DNA from: Burkholderiales bacterium
GTDB taxonomy: Bacteria > Pseudomonadota > Gammaproteobacteria > Burkholderiales > Burkholderiaceae_C
Reading direction: 5' to 3'
Length of the DNA: 59,235 nt
Assembly (NCBI GenBank): GCA_003963005.1
Contig: RXJW01000083.1
Coordinates: forward strand, 1-59,235
The translations under genes and the position numbers were made by a program. Below, in pieces: positions 22,007-30,698 of the stretch. The number at the start of each line of letters is the position of its first letter. Within the stretch, counting starts at the first letter, position 1. Under the pieces are notes generated by a model that saw nothing but the letters and a program-made list of their open reading frames with translations, was not told the origin of the DNA and searched no databases.

Positions 22007-23694
22007 GGCAGCGGCTCAGTCTGCGCAGCCAGCTCAGCCTGGTGCTCGGCGGGCTGGCGCTGGCCATCCTGGCCGGCGTGGGCGGCTACCTGGGCACGCT
22101 GGCGACCAACGAGCTGTTCACCGCCCAGCAGGCCCTGGTGCGTGGCGTTGCGCAATCTGCGGCGGAGCTGTTGGCTTCGCAACTGCGCGACCGCGAGCGG
22201 GAGATCGAACTGCTGAGCGCGACGCCGCCGCTGGTGCAGGGGGCGCTTGATGCCGCCCAGGTGCGCGAGTCGCTGGACCGTCGGGCAGCCCTGCACAACG
22301 AGTTCGCCTGGCTCGGCGTGACCGACCCCGAGGGCACCGTGCTGCAATCCACCGGCGGCATGCTGCTGGGTCGCTCGGTGGCGCAGCGGGAGTGGTTCAT
22401 CCGCGGCCGGGAGCGTGTCTACGTGGGCGACTTGCACGAGGCCAAGCTGTTGGCCACGCTGATGCCTGCCCAGCCAGGCGGCGAGCCCAACCGGTTCATC
22501 GACTTCGCCGCCCCGATCCGGGATGCGGACGGACGCCTGCGCGGCGTGGTGGGTGCGCATGCGCACTGGCGCTGGGTCACGGGCCTGGTCGAGGGGGTCG
22601 CGCGACGCCAGAGTCCGGAGGGTGGCATCGATGCGCTCATCGTGGATCAGCAGGGGCGGGTGCTCTACCCCGAAGGGCTGAAGTCTGCGCAGGCCGAGGG
22701 GCAGGCGGTGCTGCCCGCGGTGTTGGCCAACGGCCGGCTCGAAGGCGCCCTGCGCTTCGGCGACGGCCGTGACTACCTCACCAGCGAGGCGCCCTTGCAG
22801 GCGCGCACCCAGGTCGAACTGGGCTGGCGCATCGTGGCGCGCCAGCCGATGGAGCTGGCGTTGCGGCCGGTGCGCGAACTGCGCCGCGAGCTGGTGCTGC
22901 TGGGCATCTTCGTGGCGGCCGCGCTGGTGCTCGCGGTGCTCGTGCTGGCGCGCCGCGTGAGCCGGCCCGTCGAGGAACTGGCGCGCATTGCGCGGCGCGT
23001 CGAGACCGAACGTGTGGTGCCGGCCTTCCCGACGCAGCCGGCATCACTGGAACTCGCGCACCTGAGCGATGCGATGCGCTCGATGGCGCAATCCCTGCTC
23101 GACAAGGAACAGGCACTGGAAGCCCAGGTGCAGGAGCGCACGGCGGCGTTGCAGGCAGCGAATGCGGCCCTGGAGCACCTCGCGACGCGCGACCCGCTCA
23201 CCGGCCTGCACAACCGCCGCAGCCTGGACACCCGGCTCGACGAAGCCCTCGCGCTGGACCGCCGCTACGGCAGGCCGCATGGCCGCGTGCACGGGCTGCT
23301 GTTGATCGATGTCGACCACTTCAAGCACATCAACGATACCCACGGCCACCCGGCCGGCGATGCGGTGCTGCGCCAGCTGGCCGGGCTGCTGATCTCGACG
23401 GTGCGCGCCAGCGACGTGGCGGCGCGCTTCGGCGGCGAGGAGTTCGCGGTGCTGCTGCCCGAGCTCAGCGGCCCGCTGGATGCCGTCATGACGGCCGAGA
23501 AGATCCGGCAGGCCGTGCAGGCCACCCGCTTCGGCGACATCGGTCCGGTCACGGTCAGCATCGGCGTGAGCCTGGCCACGCCGGAAGACGCGGGGCCGCA
23601 GCCGCTGGTCGACCGCGCCGATGCGGCGCTCTACGAGGCCAAGCGAGGGGGGCGCAATGCGGTCGTGCTGAAGGCGGCCGAGCCGGCGGCCTGA
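22003..23694 (+). CDS. Membrane diguanylate cyclase (periplasmic sensor, HAMP, GGDEF)
   Basis: 563 aa, with ATGA overlap to the gene before. An N-terminal membrane helix (about 10-35), a periplasmic Cache-like sensor (about 36-290), a second membrane helix (about 292-315), a HAMP-like stretch (RRVSRPVEELARIARRV), a coiled coil, and a GGDEF domain (about 385-555). The active motif is GGEEF at 477-481. The product-inhibition site RASD (468-471) lies five residues before it, so the enzyme should make c-di-GMP and be feedback-inhibited. It is the last gene of the signalling run and would connect it to c-di-GMP output. It converges on the OmpR-type regulator with 6 nt between the stop codons. The signal sensed is unknown. 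Confidence 0.93.
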   Translation: MRQRLSLRSQLSLVLGGLALAILAGVGGYLGTLATNELFTAQQALVRGVAQSAAELLASQLRDREREIELLSATPPLVQGALDAAQVRESLDRRAALHNEFAWLGVTDPEGTVLQSTGGMLLGRSVAQREWFIRGRERVYVGDLHEAKLLATLMPAQPGGEPNRFIDFAAPIRDADGRLRGVVGAHAHWRWVTGLVEGVARRQSPEGGIDALIVDQQGRVLYPEGLKSAQAEGQAVLPAVLANGRLEGALRFGDGRDYLTSEAPLQARTQVELGWRIVARQPMELALRPVRELRRELVLLGIFVAAALVLAVLVLARRVSRPVEELARIARRVETERVVPAFPTQPASLELAHLSDAMRSMAQSLLDKEQALEAQVQERTAALQAANAALEHLATRDPLTGLHNRRSLDTRLDEALALDRRYGRPHGRVHGLLLIDVDHFKHINDTHGHPAGDAVLRQLAGLLISTVRASDVAARFGGEEFAVLLPELSGPLDAVMTAEKIRQAVQATRFGDIGPVTVSIGVSLATPEDAGPQPLVDRADAALYEAKRGGRNAVVLKAAEPAA

Positions 23695-23700
23695 GGCGTC

Positions 23701-24390
23701 TCAGATGAGCTGCAGCGGCGCCCGGAAGACGTAGCCCACGCGCGACTTGCTCTGCAGCGGCACGAGCGTCGGTGTGGCGCGCTCGATGCGGCGGCGCAGC
23801 CGGTAGATCGTCGCGGACAGGCCGTCGTCGGTCTCGCCCTCGCTGACTTCGCGGCCGAGCTTGTGCAGCAGGGCCTCACGCGTCACGGGCTCACCACCGG
23901 CCTGGGCGAAGCATTCCAGCAACTGGCGGTCGGCCTCGCTGAGCTGGATGCGGGTGCCGTCCGGCACGACGAGTTCGCCGCTGGCGCGATCGAGCTTCCA
24001 GACAGCGTCGGCCGCTGAGGGCTTGGCCACACGCCGCTGCACGGCCGCGATGGCCAGCGCCACCTGTTCGAACTGAACCGGCTTGACGAGGTACATGTCA
24101 GCGCCGGCCGTGATGACCTCGCGGAATACCTCGGGGCCGAGGCGCCCGGAAACCACGACGACGCCGGCATCGGTGCGCCGGCGCAGGATCTTGATCAGCT
24201 CCACGCCGTTGACGCCGGGCAGCATCAGGTCCACGAGGTAGAAGTCGAAGGAGAAGGCGTCCGGCGCGGCCAGCAGGGCGTTGCTGTCGTCGAAGCGGCT
24301 GACGGTGATGCCCTGCTCCTGCAGGAACTGGGCGAGGAATTCGGAGTACTCGGCGTCGTCGTCGATCAGGGCGAGATTCTTGGGCTGCAT
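23701..24390 (-). CDS. OmpR/PhoB-type response regulator
   Basis: 229 aa. The N-terminal receiver (about 5-118) has the acidic pocket IDDDAEY (Asp10-Asp12), phospho-acceptor Asp54 in YLVDLMLPGVNG, a switch Ser81 in VVVSGR and Lys103 in YLVKPV. The C-terminal domain (about 130-229) is a winged helix of the OmpR type, with ATIYRLRRRIE as recognition helix and SRVGYVF as wing. It is a DNA-binding transcription regulator. No histidine kinase gene lies next to it on the same strand; the triple-PAS kinase at 7651 lacks a receiver and is a possible distant partner. It faces the end of the signalling operon tail to tail. Confidence 0.92.
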   Translation of the reverse strand: MQPKNLALIDDDAEYSEFLAQFLQEQGITVSRFDDSNALLAAPDAFSFDFYLVDLMLPGVNGVELIKILRRRTDAGVVVVSGRLGPEVFREVITAGADMYLVKPVQFEQVALAIAAVQRRVAKPSAADAVWKLDRASGELVVPDGTRIQLSEADRQLLECFAQAGGEPVTREALLHKLGREVSEGETDDGLSATIYRLRRRIERATPTLVPLQSKSRVGYVFRAPLQLI

Positions 24391-24500
24391 GGCGGCGGGG
24401 GGCTCCAGGGCAACCGCGAAGTTTGCCGCATGACGGAGGCGTCAGGGAAAAGCAATCCGGCTTCCCGTGCCGATTTGCGCAGATCGCCGGCGATAAATGA

Positions 24501-24528
24501 TTGACAAGGCGTTGCTGGCGTGTGAAAT
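24501..24528 (+). promoter_or_regulatory. Candidate sigma-70 promoter for the gene at 24552
   Basis: TTGACA at 24501-24506 is a perfect -35 box, followed after 16 bp by TGAAAT at 24523-24528 (four of six -10 positions). The predicted start point would leave a short leader with GAGGAG just before the ATG at 24552. The surrounding sequence is unusually A/T-rich for this window, which supports the call. No experiment backs it. Confidence 0.5.
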
Positions 24529-24551
24529 CTGGAAAACCGAGGAGACCTGCC

Positions 24552-24905
24552 ATGGACGACGCCCCGGGCGACGCCCCACCTGACCCGCTCGACTGGCTGC
24601 TGCCAGGCCATCGACCGGCACCGGCGGACGCGCTCAAGCGCATCCAGGCGCTGTGCTGCGCGTGGCCCGACCTGCATGCGGCGATGTTCGTCGTGCTGGC
24701 CACGCACCAGGGGCTGCCGAAGGACGTGCTGGCCGTGGCGCTCAAGCAGTTCCGCCCCGATCTGGAGGCCTACAGCCGGGAGGACGTCGTCAGCCTGCTG
24801 ACGGCCGTCTGGAACGGGGGCAAGGGCGGCTTCGAGGCGGTGCTGCGCACGCGCGCCAACTCGCCGAAGCGCGGTGCGGCCGGCCTGTCCTGGGTGAAGG
24901 AGTAG
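24552..24905 (+). CDS. Small helical protein of unknown function
   Basis: 117 aa. The start ATG at 24552 (MDDAPGD) is preceded by GAGGAG at 24539-24544. The product is acidic at its N terminus, then mostly helical (DALKRIQALCCAWPDLHAAM; KDVLAVALKQFRPDLEAY), ending in a basic, glycine-rich tail. There is no signal peptide, membrane segment, zinc motif or recognised domain. It stands alone between the divergent OmpR-type regulator and the convergent DUF1415 gene and has its own likely promoter. I do not recognise the family. Codon use matches its neighbours, and the position between real genes supports a true gene. Confidence 0.7.
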   Translation: MDDAPGDAPPDPLDWLLPGHRPAPADALKRIQALCCAWPDLHAAMFVVLATHQGLPKDVLAVALKQFRPDLEAYSREDVVSLLTAVWNGGKGGFEAVLRTRANSPKRGAAGLSWVKE

Positions 24906-24919
24906 CCGGGCTCAGCCCT

Positions 24920-25462
24920 TCAGCCCTTCAACCCGAGCTGACGCCAGCCGTCCAGCCCGAGGCGGGCCAGCGTGTCGAGATTGCTCTCGAAGATGGCCGC
25001 GGTGTCCGGCATCGACTCGACGGCGCGCGTGATGCTCTCCTCGCGCAGCAGGTGCAGCGTGGGGTAGGGCGAACGGTTGCTGTAGTTGCCGATGTCGCCC
25101 TCGGGCGTGCCTTCGAACTGGTAGTCGGGGTGGAAGTCGGCGATCTGCAGGATCCCGTCGAGCTTGAGCTCATCGACCAGCGCGTCGGCGGCGTCGAGGA
25201 AATCGTTGAACTCGAGGAAGTCCGTCAGCACGCCGGGGTGGATGAGCAGCGTGGTGTCGACCACGTCCGGGTCGGCGCGGTTCAGCGCCAGCAGTTCGCG
25301 GGCGAGGTCCTTGAGCAATTGCTCCGGCTCGGTCGCATCGCTCACGACGTAGCGGATGCGCTCGTTCACGTGGACGGACTTCGCGAACGGGCACAGGTTC
25401 AGGCCGATGACGGCCTTGACGACCCAGTCGCGGGTGTCTTGGATGACTTGATCGTGGTTCAT
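24920..25462 (-). CDS. DUF1415 domain protein
   Basis: 180 aa when started at MNHDQVIQDTRDWV (25462), which overlaps the stop of the upstream M20 gene as ATGA; this coupling decides the start. Family features: VVKAVIGLNLCPFAKSV near the N terminus, LLIHPGVLTDFLEFNDFLD in the middle, and FHPDYQFEG...NRSPYPTLHLLRE in the second half. Known: DUF1415 proteins are common in proteobacteria, about 180-190 aa, soluble, and without assigned function. The conserved Cys-Pro-Phe and His-Pro-Asp-Tyr motifs suggest a binding or catalytic site. Coupling to an amidohydrolase is the only context clue. Confidence 0.88.
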   Translation of the reverse strand: MNHDQVIQDTRDWVVKAVIGLNLCPFAKSVHVNERIRYVVSDATEPEQLLKDLARELLALNRADPDVVDTTLLIHPGVLTDFLEFNDFLDAADALVDELKLDGILQIADFHPDYQFEGTPEGDIGNYSNRSPYPTLHLLREESITRAVESMPDTAAIFESNLDTLARLGLDGWRQLGLKG

Positions 25463-26652
25463 CGCGGGGTGTTCAGCCAGGTCTCCGCCATGCGCACCCA
25501 CATCGAGCCGCCCAGCGGGATCAGGTCGTCGTTGAAGTCGTAGCTCGGGTTGTGCAGCGTGCAGGGCCCGAGGCCGTGGCCGCCGACGCGGTGGGTGCCG
25601 TCGCCGTTGCCGATCAGGAAATAGCAGCCTGGTTTCTCCAGCAGGTAGTAGCTGAAGTCCTCCGCGCCCATCGTCGGCTCGAATTCCTGCACGTTCTCGG
25701 CGCCGACCATGTCGGCGAGCACGCGGCGGGCGAACTCGGTCTCGGCAGGGTGGTTGATGGTCGGCGGGTAGTTGCGGCGGAACTCGAACTCGGCCGTCAG
25801 CTCAAAGGCGCCGGCCAGATGCTCGGTCATGGCCTTCATGCGCTGCTCCAGCAGGTCCAGCAGTTCCAGCGTGAAGGTGCGCACCGTGCCTTCCATGACG
25901 ACCGAATCCGGCACGACATTGGTGGCCTCGCCGGCGTGGATCATCGTCACCGAGATCACGCCCGGGTCGATCGGGCGCTTGTTGCGGCTGATGATGGTCT
26001 GGAAGGCCGTGACGAGCTGGCAGGCTGCCGGCACCGGGTCCACGCCGAGGTGGGGCATGGCGGCATGCGAGCCCTTGCCGCGCAGCGTGATCTTGAACTC
26101 GTTGCTGCTCGCGAACACCGGCCCGGTCTTGAGCGCGAACTGGCCGGCGGCCATCCCGGGCCAGTTGTGGGCGCCGAACATGGCTTCCATCGGGAATTTG
26201 TCGAACAGGCCGTCCTTGATCATCTCGCGGGCGCCGCCGCCGCCCTCTTCGGCGGGCTGGAACACGAGGTAGACCGTGCCGTCGAAGTGGCGGTGCTTGG
26301 CGAGGTGCTTGGCGGCGGCCAGCAGCATCGCGGTGTGCCCGTCATGGCCGCAGGCGTGCATGCGGCCGAGGTAGCTGCTGGCGTGCGGGAACTGGTTGCG
26401 CTCGGTCATCGGCAGGGCGTCGATGTCCGCCCGCAGGCCCACGGCGCGGTCGGAGGTGCCGTTCTTGACGATGCCCACGATGCCCGTCTTGCCCAGACCC
26501 CGGTGGATCGGGATGCCCCAGTCGGTCAGCGCCTGCGCGATGACGTCGGCGGTGCGCTCCTCGTGGAAGCAGAGTTCGGGGTGCTTGTGCAGGTCGCGGC
26601 GGATGGCCGTGATGGCCGGCGCGTCGGCCAGGATGCTGTCGATGAGCTTCAT
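25459..26652 (-). CDS. M20 family metallo-amidohydrolase (hippurate hydrolase type)
   Basis: 397 aa, usual length for the family. Metal-site motifs are in place: LRADIDALPM, HACGHDGHTAM (Cys101, His103), FQPAEEGGGGA (Glu135/Glu136), GAHNWPG, and a C-terminal HNPSYDFND. The inserted dimerisation domain (about 185-300) is present with GKGSHAAMPH. No signal peptide, so cytoplasmic. Known: members remove acyl groups from N-acyl amino acids (hippurate, N-acetyl-amino acids, indole-acetyl-amino acids) using one or two divalent metals. The exact substrate cannot be told. It is first in a two-gene unit with DUF1415 and diverges from the small exported protein at 26703. Confidence 0.92.
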   Translation of the reverse strand: MKLIDSILADAPAITAIRRDLHKHPELCFHEERTADVIAQALTDWGIPIHRGLGKTGIVGIVKNGTSDRAVGLRADIDALPMTERNQFPHASSYLGRMHACGHDGHTAMLLAAAKHLAKHRHFDGTVYLVFQPAEEGGGGAREMIKDGLFDKFPMEAMFGAHNWPGMAAGQFALKTGPVFASSNEFKITLRGKGSHAAMPHLGVDPVPAACQLVTAFQTIISRNKRPIDPGVISVTMIHAGEATNVVPDSVVMEGTVRTFTLELLDLLEQRMKAMTEHLAGAFELTAEFEFRRNYPPTINHPAETEFARRVLADMVGAENVQEFEPTMGAEDFSYYLLEKPGCYFLIGNGDGTHRVGGHGLGPCTLHNPSYDFNDDLIPLGGSMWVRMAETWLNTPR

Positions 26653-26702
26653 GCGAGGGTGACTTCAGGCTCGGTAGAAGGCTTGAGTTTAGGATTGCGG
26701 CC

Positions 26703-27017
26703 GTGAACCCTGGTCGTTGGTCAAGAAAGTGGCTGCTTTGGCTGGTGCTCCTGCTGCCGGTTGCGCAAGCCTTTGCCGCGTCGCATGCGCTGTCGCATGC
26801 GACCGGCGAGCGCACGGGCGAGGGCATGGCCCACCTGGTTCACTGTGACCTGTGCCTGACCGCCGCCGACCTCGGCACCGGCGCACCCGTGGCCGAGCCG
26901 CCGCGGGTCGTGCTGGCCGAGGCTGCGCACGCGGCGCCGCTGCTGGCCCGCGGTGGCGCGCCGCGCGCCGTCAGCCTGGGCCTGCCGCCCGCCCGGGCAC
27001 CCCCGCAGTCCGCCTGA
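26703..27017 (+). CDS. Small exported Cys/His protein (DUF2946-like) upstream of a TonB receptor
   Basis: 104 aa from a GTG start. The N terminus is a signal peptide or anchor (RKWLLWLVLLLPVAQAFA-ASH). The mature part is short and has SHALSHATG and LVHCDLCLTAADLG, i.e. a CxxC pair flanked by histidines, followed by a Pro/Ala-rich tail. Known: small DUF2946-type proteins with an HCxxC motif often precede TonB-dependent receptor genes for metals such as copper. Here the receptor starts 68 nt downstream. A metal-related periplasmic role is inferred from the cysteines and context. The motif match is by eye and the start is the only convincing one. Confidence 0.7.
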   Translation: MNPGRWSRKWLLWLVLLLPVAQAFAASHALSHATGERTGEGMAHLVHCDLCLTAADLGTGAPVAEPPRVVLAEAAHAAPLLARGGAPRAVSLGLPPARAPPQSA

Positions 27018-27084
27018 ACTCCAAGCCCTTCCCGCGTGCCGCTTCGGCGCGTGGGCTCTTGCGTTTTCTCGTGGAAGTCTCCTC

Positions 27085-29103
27085 ATGCGTTTTCCTGCTC
27101 TGGCGCCGATCGCGGCCGCCTGCTTTGCCCTTCTTGCCCAAGCCGTCCAGGCCGACCCTGCGCCTGCAGAGTCGCTGGACAAGGTGGTCGTCACCGGCAA
27201 CCCGCTGAAAAGCGCGGTGCTGGCCCAGCCCAGCGATTCCCTCGGCGGCGATCAGCTCGTGCTGACGCGCGCCGCCAACCTCGGCGACACGCTGCAGGGC
27301 CTGGCCGGCGTGTCGGCCACCAACTTCGGCCCGAACGCCAGCCGGCCCAGCATCCGCGGCCTGGACGGCGACCGGGTGCGCATCCTGAACAATTCCGGCG
27401 CTTCGGTGGATGCCTCCAACCTCAGCTTCGACCACGGTGTGGCGATCGACCCGCTGGTCATCGACAAGGTCGAGGTGCTGCGCGGCGCGGCGGCGCTGCT
27501 GTACGGCGGCAATGCGGTGGGCGGGGTGGTCAATACGCTGGACAACCGCATCCCGCGCACGCTCATCGATGGGCTGAGCGGTGCGGCCGAAGTGCGCCTG
27601 GGCGGCCCGTCCAACGACCGCAGCGGTGCCGTGGTGCTGGACGGCGGCAGCGGCCGGCCGAATGCCGGCTGGGGCTGGCATGCGGACCTGTCGGGCCGTG
27701 ACGCCGGCGACCAGCGGGCGCCGCGTTTCAGCAGCCCGACGGACGACGGCGCCGAGAGCCGCACGTCGGTGCGCAACTCCGCCTCGCACAACCACAGCGC
27801 GGCGCTGGGCGGTTCGGTGTTCTTCCGGGGCGGCTATGCCGGCGTGTCGGTGGACGACTTCCGCACCACCTACGGCACCACGGTGGAGGAGGCCGCCAAG
27901 ATCCGGATGAAGCGCCAGCGCGTGGCCACCGCGGGCGAGTGGCGTGCCCCGGACGGCCCGGTGCGGTCCGTGACCTGGCAGCTCAGCCGCAACCGCTACG
28001 AGCATGCGGAGATCGAGGACGGCCAGGTCGGCACCACCTTCAAGAGCACCGGCACCGACGGCCGCCTCGAAGTGACCCACGCGCCGGTCGGCGGCGTGAA
28101 CGGCGTGGTGGGCGTGCAGTGGGAAAGCCTGGATTTCTCGGCACTGGGTGCAGAGGCTTTCGTGCCGAGCACCACCACGCGCAACACCGGCCTGTTCGTC
28201 CTGGAGCAGTACAGCGCCGGCGACCTGCACCTGTCGGCGGGTGCCCGCCACGAGCAGGTGCGCGTGCGCTCGGCGGGTGACACCGACACGAGCGATGGCC
28301 GGTTCGGCGCGCCGCAGCAGCGCAAGTTCAGCCCGACGAGCCTGGCACTGAGCAGCGTCTACGGCGTGGGCGGCGGCTGGAGCCTGAGCGCCAACCTGAA
28401 TCGCACGCAGCGTGCGCCGGCCTACTACGAGCTGTTCGCCAACGGCCTGCACCTGGCGACCGACGCCTTCGAGCGGGGTGACGCCACGCTCGGCCTGGAG
28501 ACCTCGCGCGGCGCCGACCTCGGCGTGAAATGGGAGGGCGAGCGCAGCCATGTGCACATGAACGTCTACGAGACGCGCTTTGCGAACTACATCGCACTGC
28601 AGGCCAACGGCCAGGCGGTGACGAACCCCGACAACGGCCATGTGCTGCCCGTCTATGTCTTCCAGGGCGTGCCGGCGCGCCTGCGCGGCGTGGAGATCGA
28701 AGGCCGCTGGCAGGCCACGCCGGTGTGGGCGTTGCTGGGGCAGTTCGACACCGTGCGCGGCGAGAACACGCAGACGGGCGTGCCGCTGCCCCGCCTGGCC
28801 CCGCGGCGCGCGATGCTGGGTGTCGAGGCGCAGCAGGGGCCGTGGTCGGCGCGCGTGGAATGGCGCGGTGCGGCCCGCCAGGACCGGGTCGATGCCTTCG
28901 ACACCCCCACCGCCGGCTACGGCACCATGCATGCGAGCCTGGCCCGCCAGCTCAAGCTCGGCGACCTCGACGGCCTGTGGTACCTGCGGCTGACCAACCT
29001 CGGCAACAAGCTGGCCTACAACGCCACGGCCGTTCCGACCATCCGCGACTTGAGTCCGCAGGCCGGGCGATCGGTGATGACCGGGGTGCAGGTGCGGTTC
29101 TGA
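27085..29103 (+). CDS. TonB-dependent outer-membrane receptor, ZnuD-like
   Basis: 672 aa from ATG 27085 (MRFPALAPIAAACFALLAQAVQA, a signal peptide; the frame is open further upstream without purpose). The plug domain (about 35-150) has VVVTGNPL, TLQGLAGVSA, RPSIRGLDGDRVRILNN and VDKVEVLRG-type sequence ending ALLYGGNAVGGVVN. The rest is a 22-strand barrel with a terminal aromatic residue (QVRF). Features near ZnuD/zinc receptors are YYELFANGLHLATDAFERGD and the IDPLVIDKVEVLRG region. Known: ZnuD imports zinc (and haem in Neisseria). I infer a metal substrate, zinc first, from this and from the Cys/His protein just upstream. I did not find a Zur-type operator in the short spacer. Confidence 0.9.
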   Translation: MRFPALAPIAAACFALLAQAVQADPAPAESLDKVVVTGNPLKSAVLAQPSDSLGGDQLVLTRAANLGDTLQGLAGVSATNFGPNASRPSIRGLDGDRVRILNNSGASVDASNLSFDHGVAIDPLVIDKVEVLRGAAALLYGGNAVGGVVNTLDNRIPRTLIDGLSGAAEVRLGGPSNDRSGAVVLDGGSGRPNAGWGWHADLSGRDAGDQRAPRFSSPTDDGAESRTSVRNSASHNHSAALGGSVFFRGGYAGVSVDDFRTTYGTTVEEAAKIRMKRQRVATAGEWRAPDGPVRSVTWQLSRNRYEHAEIEDGQVGTTFKSTGTDGRLEVTHAPVGGVNGVVGVQWESLDFSALGAEAFVPSTTTRNTGLFVLEQYSAGDLHLSAGARHEQVRVRSAGDTDTSDGRFGAPQQRKFSPTSLALSSVYGVGGGWSLSANLNRTQRAPAYYELFANGLHLATDAFERGDATLGLETSRGADLGVKWEGERSHVHMNVYETRFANYIALQANGQAVTNPDNGHVLPVYVFQGVPARLRGVEIEGRWQATPVWALLGQFDTVRGENTQTGVPLPRLAPRRAMLGVEAQQGPWSARVEWRGAARQDRVDAFDTPTAGYGTMHASLARQLKLGDLDGLWYLRLTNLGNKLAYNATAVPTIRDLSPQAGRSVMTGVQVRF

Positions 29104-29250
29104 TCCGCCAGGCGCAGGCCCCGGGAGATACCCTGGTGCGCCGGCGCCTGCCTCACGGGCATGCTGCACCTCAAAGGTGCCTGCGCGCACCACAAGCCGC
29201 CGCCCGTGTGGGCGCGGAACTTGCGTCGCAGGCTCTGGAGAGGAGCAACG

Positions 29251-30684
29251 ATGCAAACCGCCTTTGACGAGATGAACGCCGCGGGGGCCATCACCCGTGC
29301 GCACTACGAGTCCTACGCCCGCTGGCTGGCCGGCCAGCCCGAGAGCCTCATGCGGGAGCGCCGGGAACAGGCCGAGCTGATCTTCCGCCGCGTGGGCATC
29401 ACCTTCGCGGTCTATGGGGACAAGGACAGCGGCGAGGGCACCGAGCGGCTCATTCCCTTCGACCTGATCCCGCGCGTCATTCCGGCGGCCGAGTGGACGT
29501 CCATGCAGGCGGGGCTGGCCCAGCGCGTGACGGCGCTGAACCGCTTCATCCACGACGTCTACCACGACCAGGAAATCCTGAAGGCCGGCCTCGTGCCCGC
29601 GGATGAGATCCTGAACAACGCCCAGTTCCGCAAGGAGATGATGGGCGTGGACGTGCCCGGGGGCGTCTACAGCCACATCGCCGGTGTCGACATCGTGCGC
29701 GCTGGCCATGCCGACGGCAGCGGCCACTACTACGTGCTGGAAGACAACCTGCGCGTGCCCAGCGGCGTGAGCTACATGCTCGAGAACCGCAAGATGATGA
29801 TGCGGCTCTTCCCCGAGCTGTTCGTCAACCACCGCATCGCGCCGGTGGCCCACTACCCGGACCTGCTGCTGGACACGCTGCGCAGCGTGGCGCCCTCGGG
29901 TGTGGCCGACCCGACGGTCGTCGTCATGACGCCGGGCATGTACAACTCGGCCTACTTCGAGCATGCCTTCCTGGCCCAGCAGATGGGCGTGGAGCTGGTG
30001 GAGGGGCAGGACCTCTTCGTCGACGGCGGCTTCGTGTACATGCGCACCACGCGCGGCCCGAAGCGCGTGGACGTCATCTACCGCCGCATCGACGACGACT
30101 TCCTCGACCCCAAGGTGTTCCGCCCCGATTCGCAGCTCGGCTGCGCCGGCCTCGTGGACGCCTACAAGGCCGGCAAGGTCACGCTTTCCAACGCCATCGG
30201 CACGGGCATCGCGGACGACAAGTCCATCTACCCCTACGTGCCGAAGATGATCGAGTTCTACCTCGGCGAGAAACCCATCCTGCAGAACGTGCCCACCTAC
30301 GTCTGCCGCGAGAAGGACGACCTCGCCTACACGCTGGCCCACCTGTCCGAGCTGGTGGTCAAGGAAGTGCACGGCGCAGGCGGCTACGGCATGCTCGTCG
30401 GCCCGGCAGCGACGAAGGCCGAGGTCGAGGCCTTCCGCGAGCGGCTGCTGGCCAACCCGGGCAACTACATCGCGCAGCCCACGCTCGCGCTGTCGACCTG
30501 CCCGACCTTCGTCGAGAGCGGCATCGCGCCCCGTCACATTGATCTGCGACCCTTCGTGCTGTCGGGCTCCAGCGTGCGCATGGTGCCGGGCGGGCTGACG
30601 CGGGTGGCCTTGAAGGAGGGCTCGCTTGTCGTGAACAGCAGCCAGGGCGGCGGCACCAAGGACACCTGGGTGCTCGAGGACTGA
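29251..30684 (+). CDS. Circularly permuted ATP-grasp protein (copy 1)
   Basis: 477 aa from ATG 29251, supported by GGAGAGGAGC just upstream. Typical features of the CP-ATP-grasp (old DUF404/DUF407) family: RVGITFAVYGDKDSGEGTER near the N terminus, RFIHDVYHDQEIL, VLEDNLRVPSGVSYMLENR, VMTPGMYNSAYFEHAFLA, VDVIYRRIDDDFLDP and VVKEVHGAGGYGM. Known: these proteins are predicted amidoligases that join an amine to a carboxylate with ATP; they travel with alpha-E and transglutaminase-like proteins (proposal of Iyer, Aravind and colleagues). No substrate is established. The alpha-E gene follows after 14 nt. A second version, fused to alpha-E, lies at 37804. Confidence 0.92.
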   Translation: MQTAFDEMNAAGAITRAHYESYARWLAGQPESLMRERREQAELIFRRVGITFAVYGDKDSGEGTERLIPFDLIPRVIPAAEWTSMQAGLAQRVTALNRFIHDVYHDQEILKAGLVPADEILNNAQFRKEMMGVDVPGGVYSHIAGVDIVRAGHADGSGHYYVLEDNLRVPSGVSYMLENRKMMMRLFPELFVNHRIAPVAHYPDLLLDTLRSVAPSGVADPTVVVMTPGMYNSAYFEHAFLAQQMGVELVEGQDLFVDGGFVYMRTTRGPKRVDVIYRRIDDDFLDPKVFRPDSQLGCAGLVDAYKAGKVTLSNAIGTGIADDKSIYPYVPKMIEFYLGEKPILQNVPTYVCREKDDLAYTLAHLSELVVKEVHGAGGYGMLVGPAATKAEVEAFRERLLANPGNYIAQPTLALSTCPTFVESGIAPRHIDLRPFVLSGSSVRMVPGGLTRVALKEGSLVVNSSQGGGTKDTWVLED

Positions 30685-30698
30685 GGGAGACAGAGACG

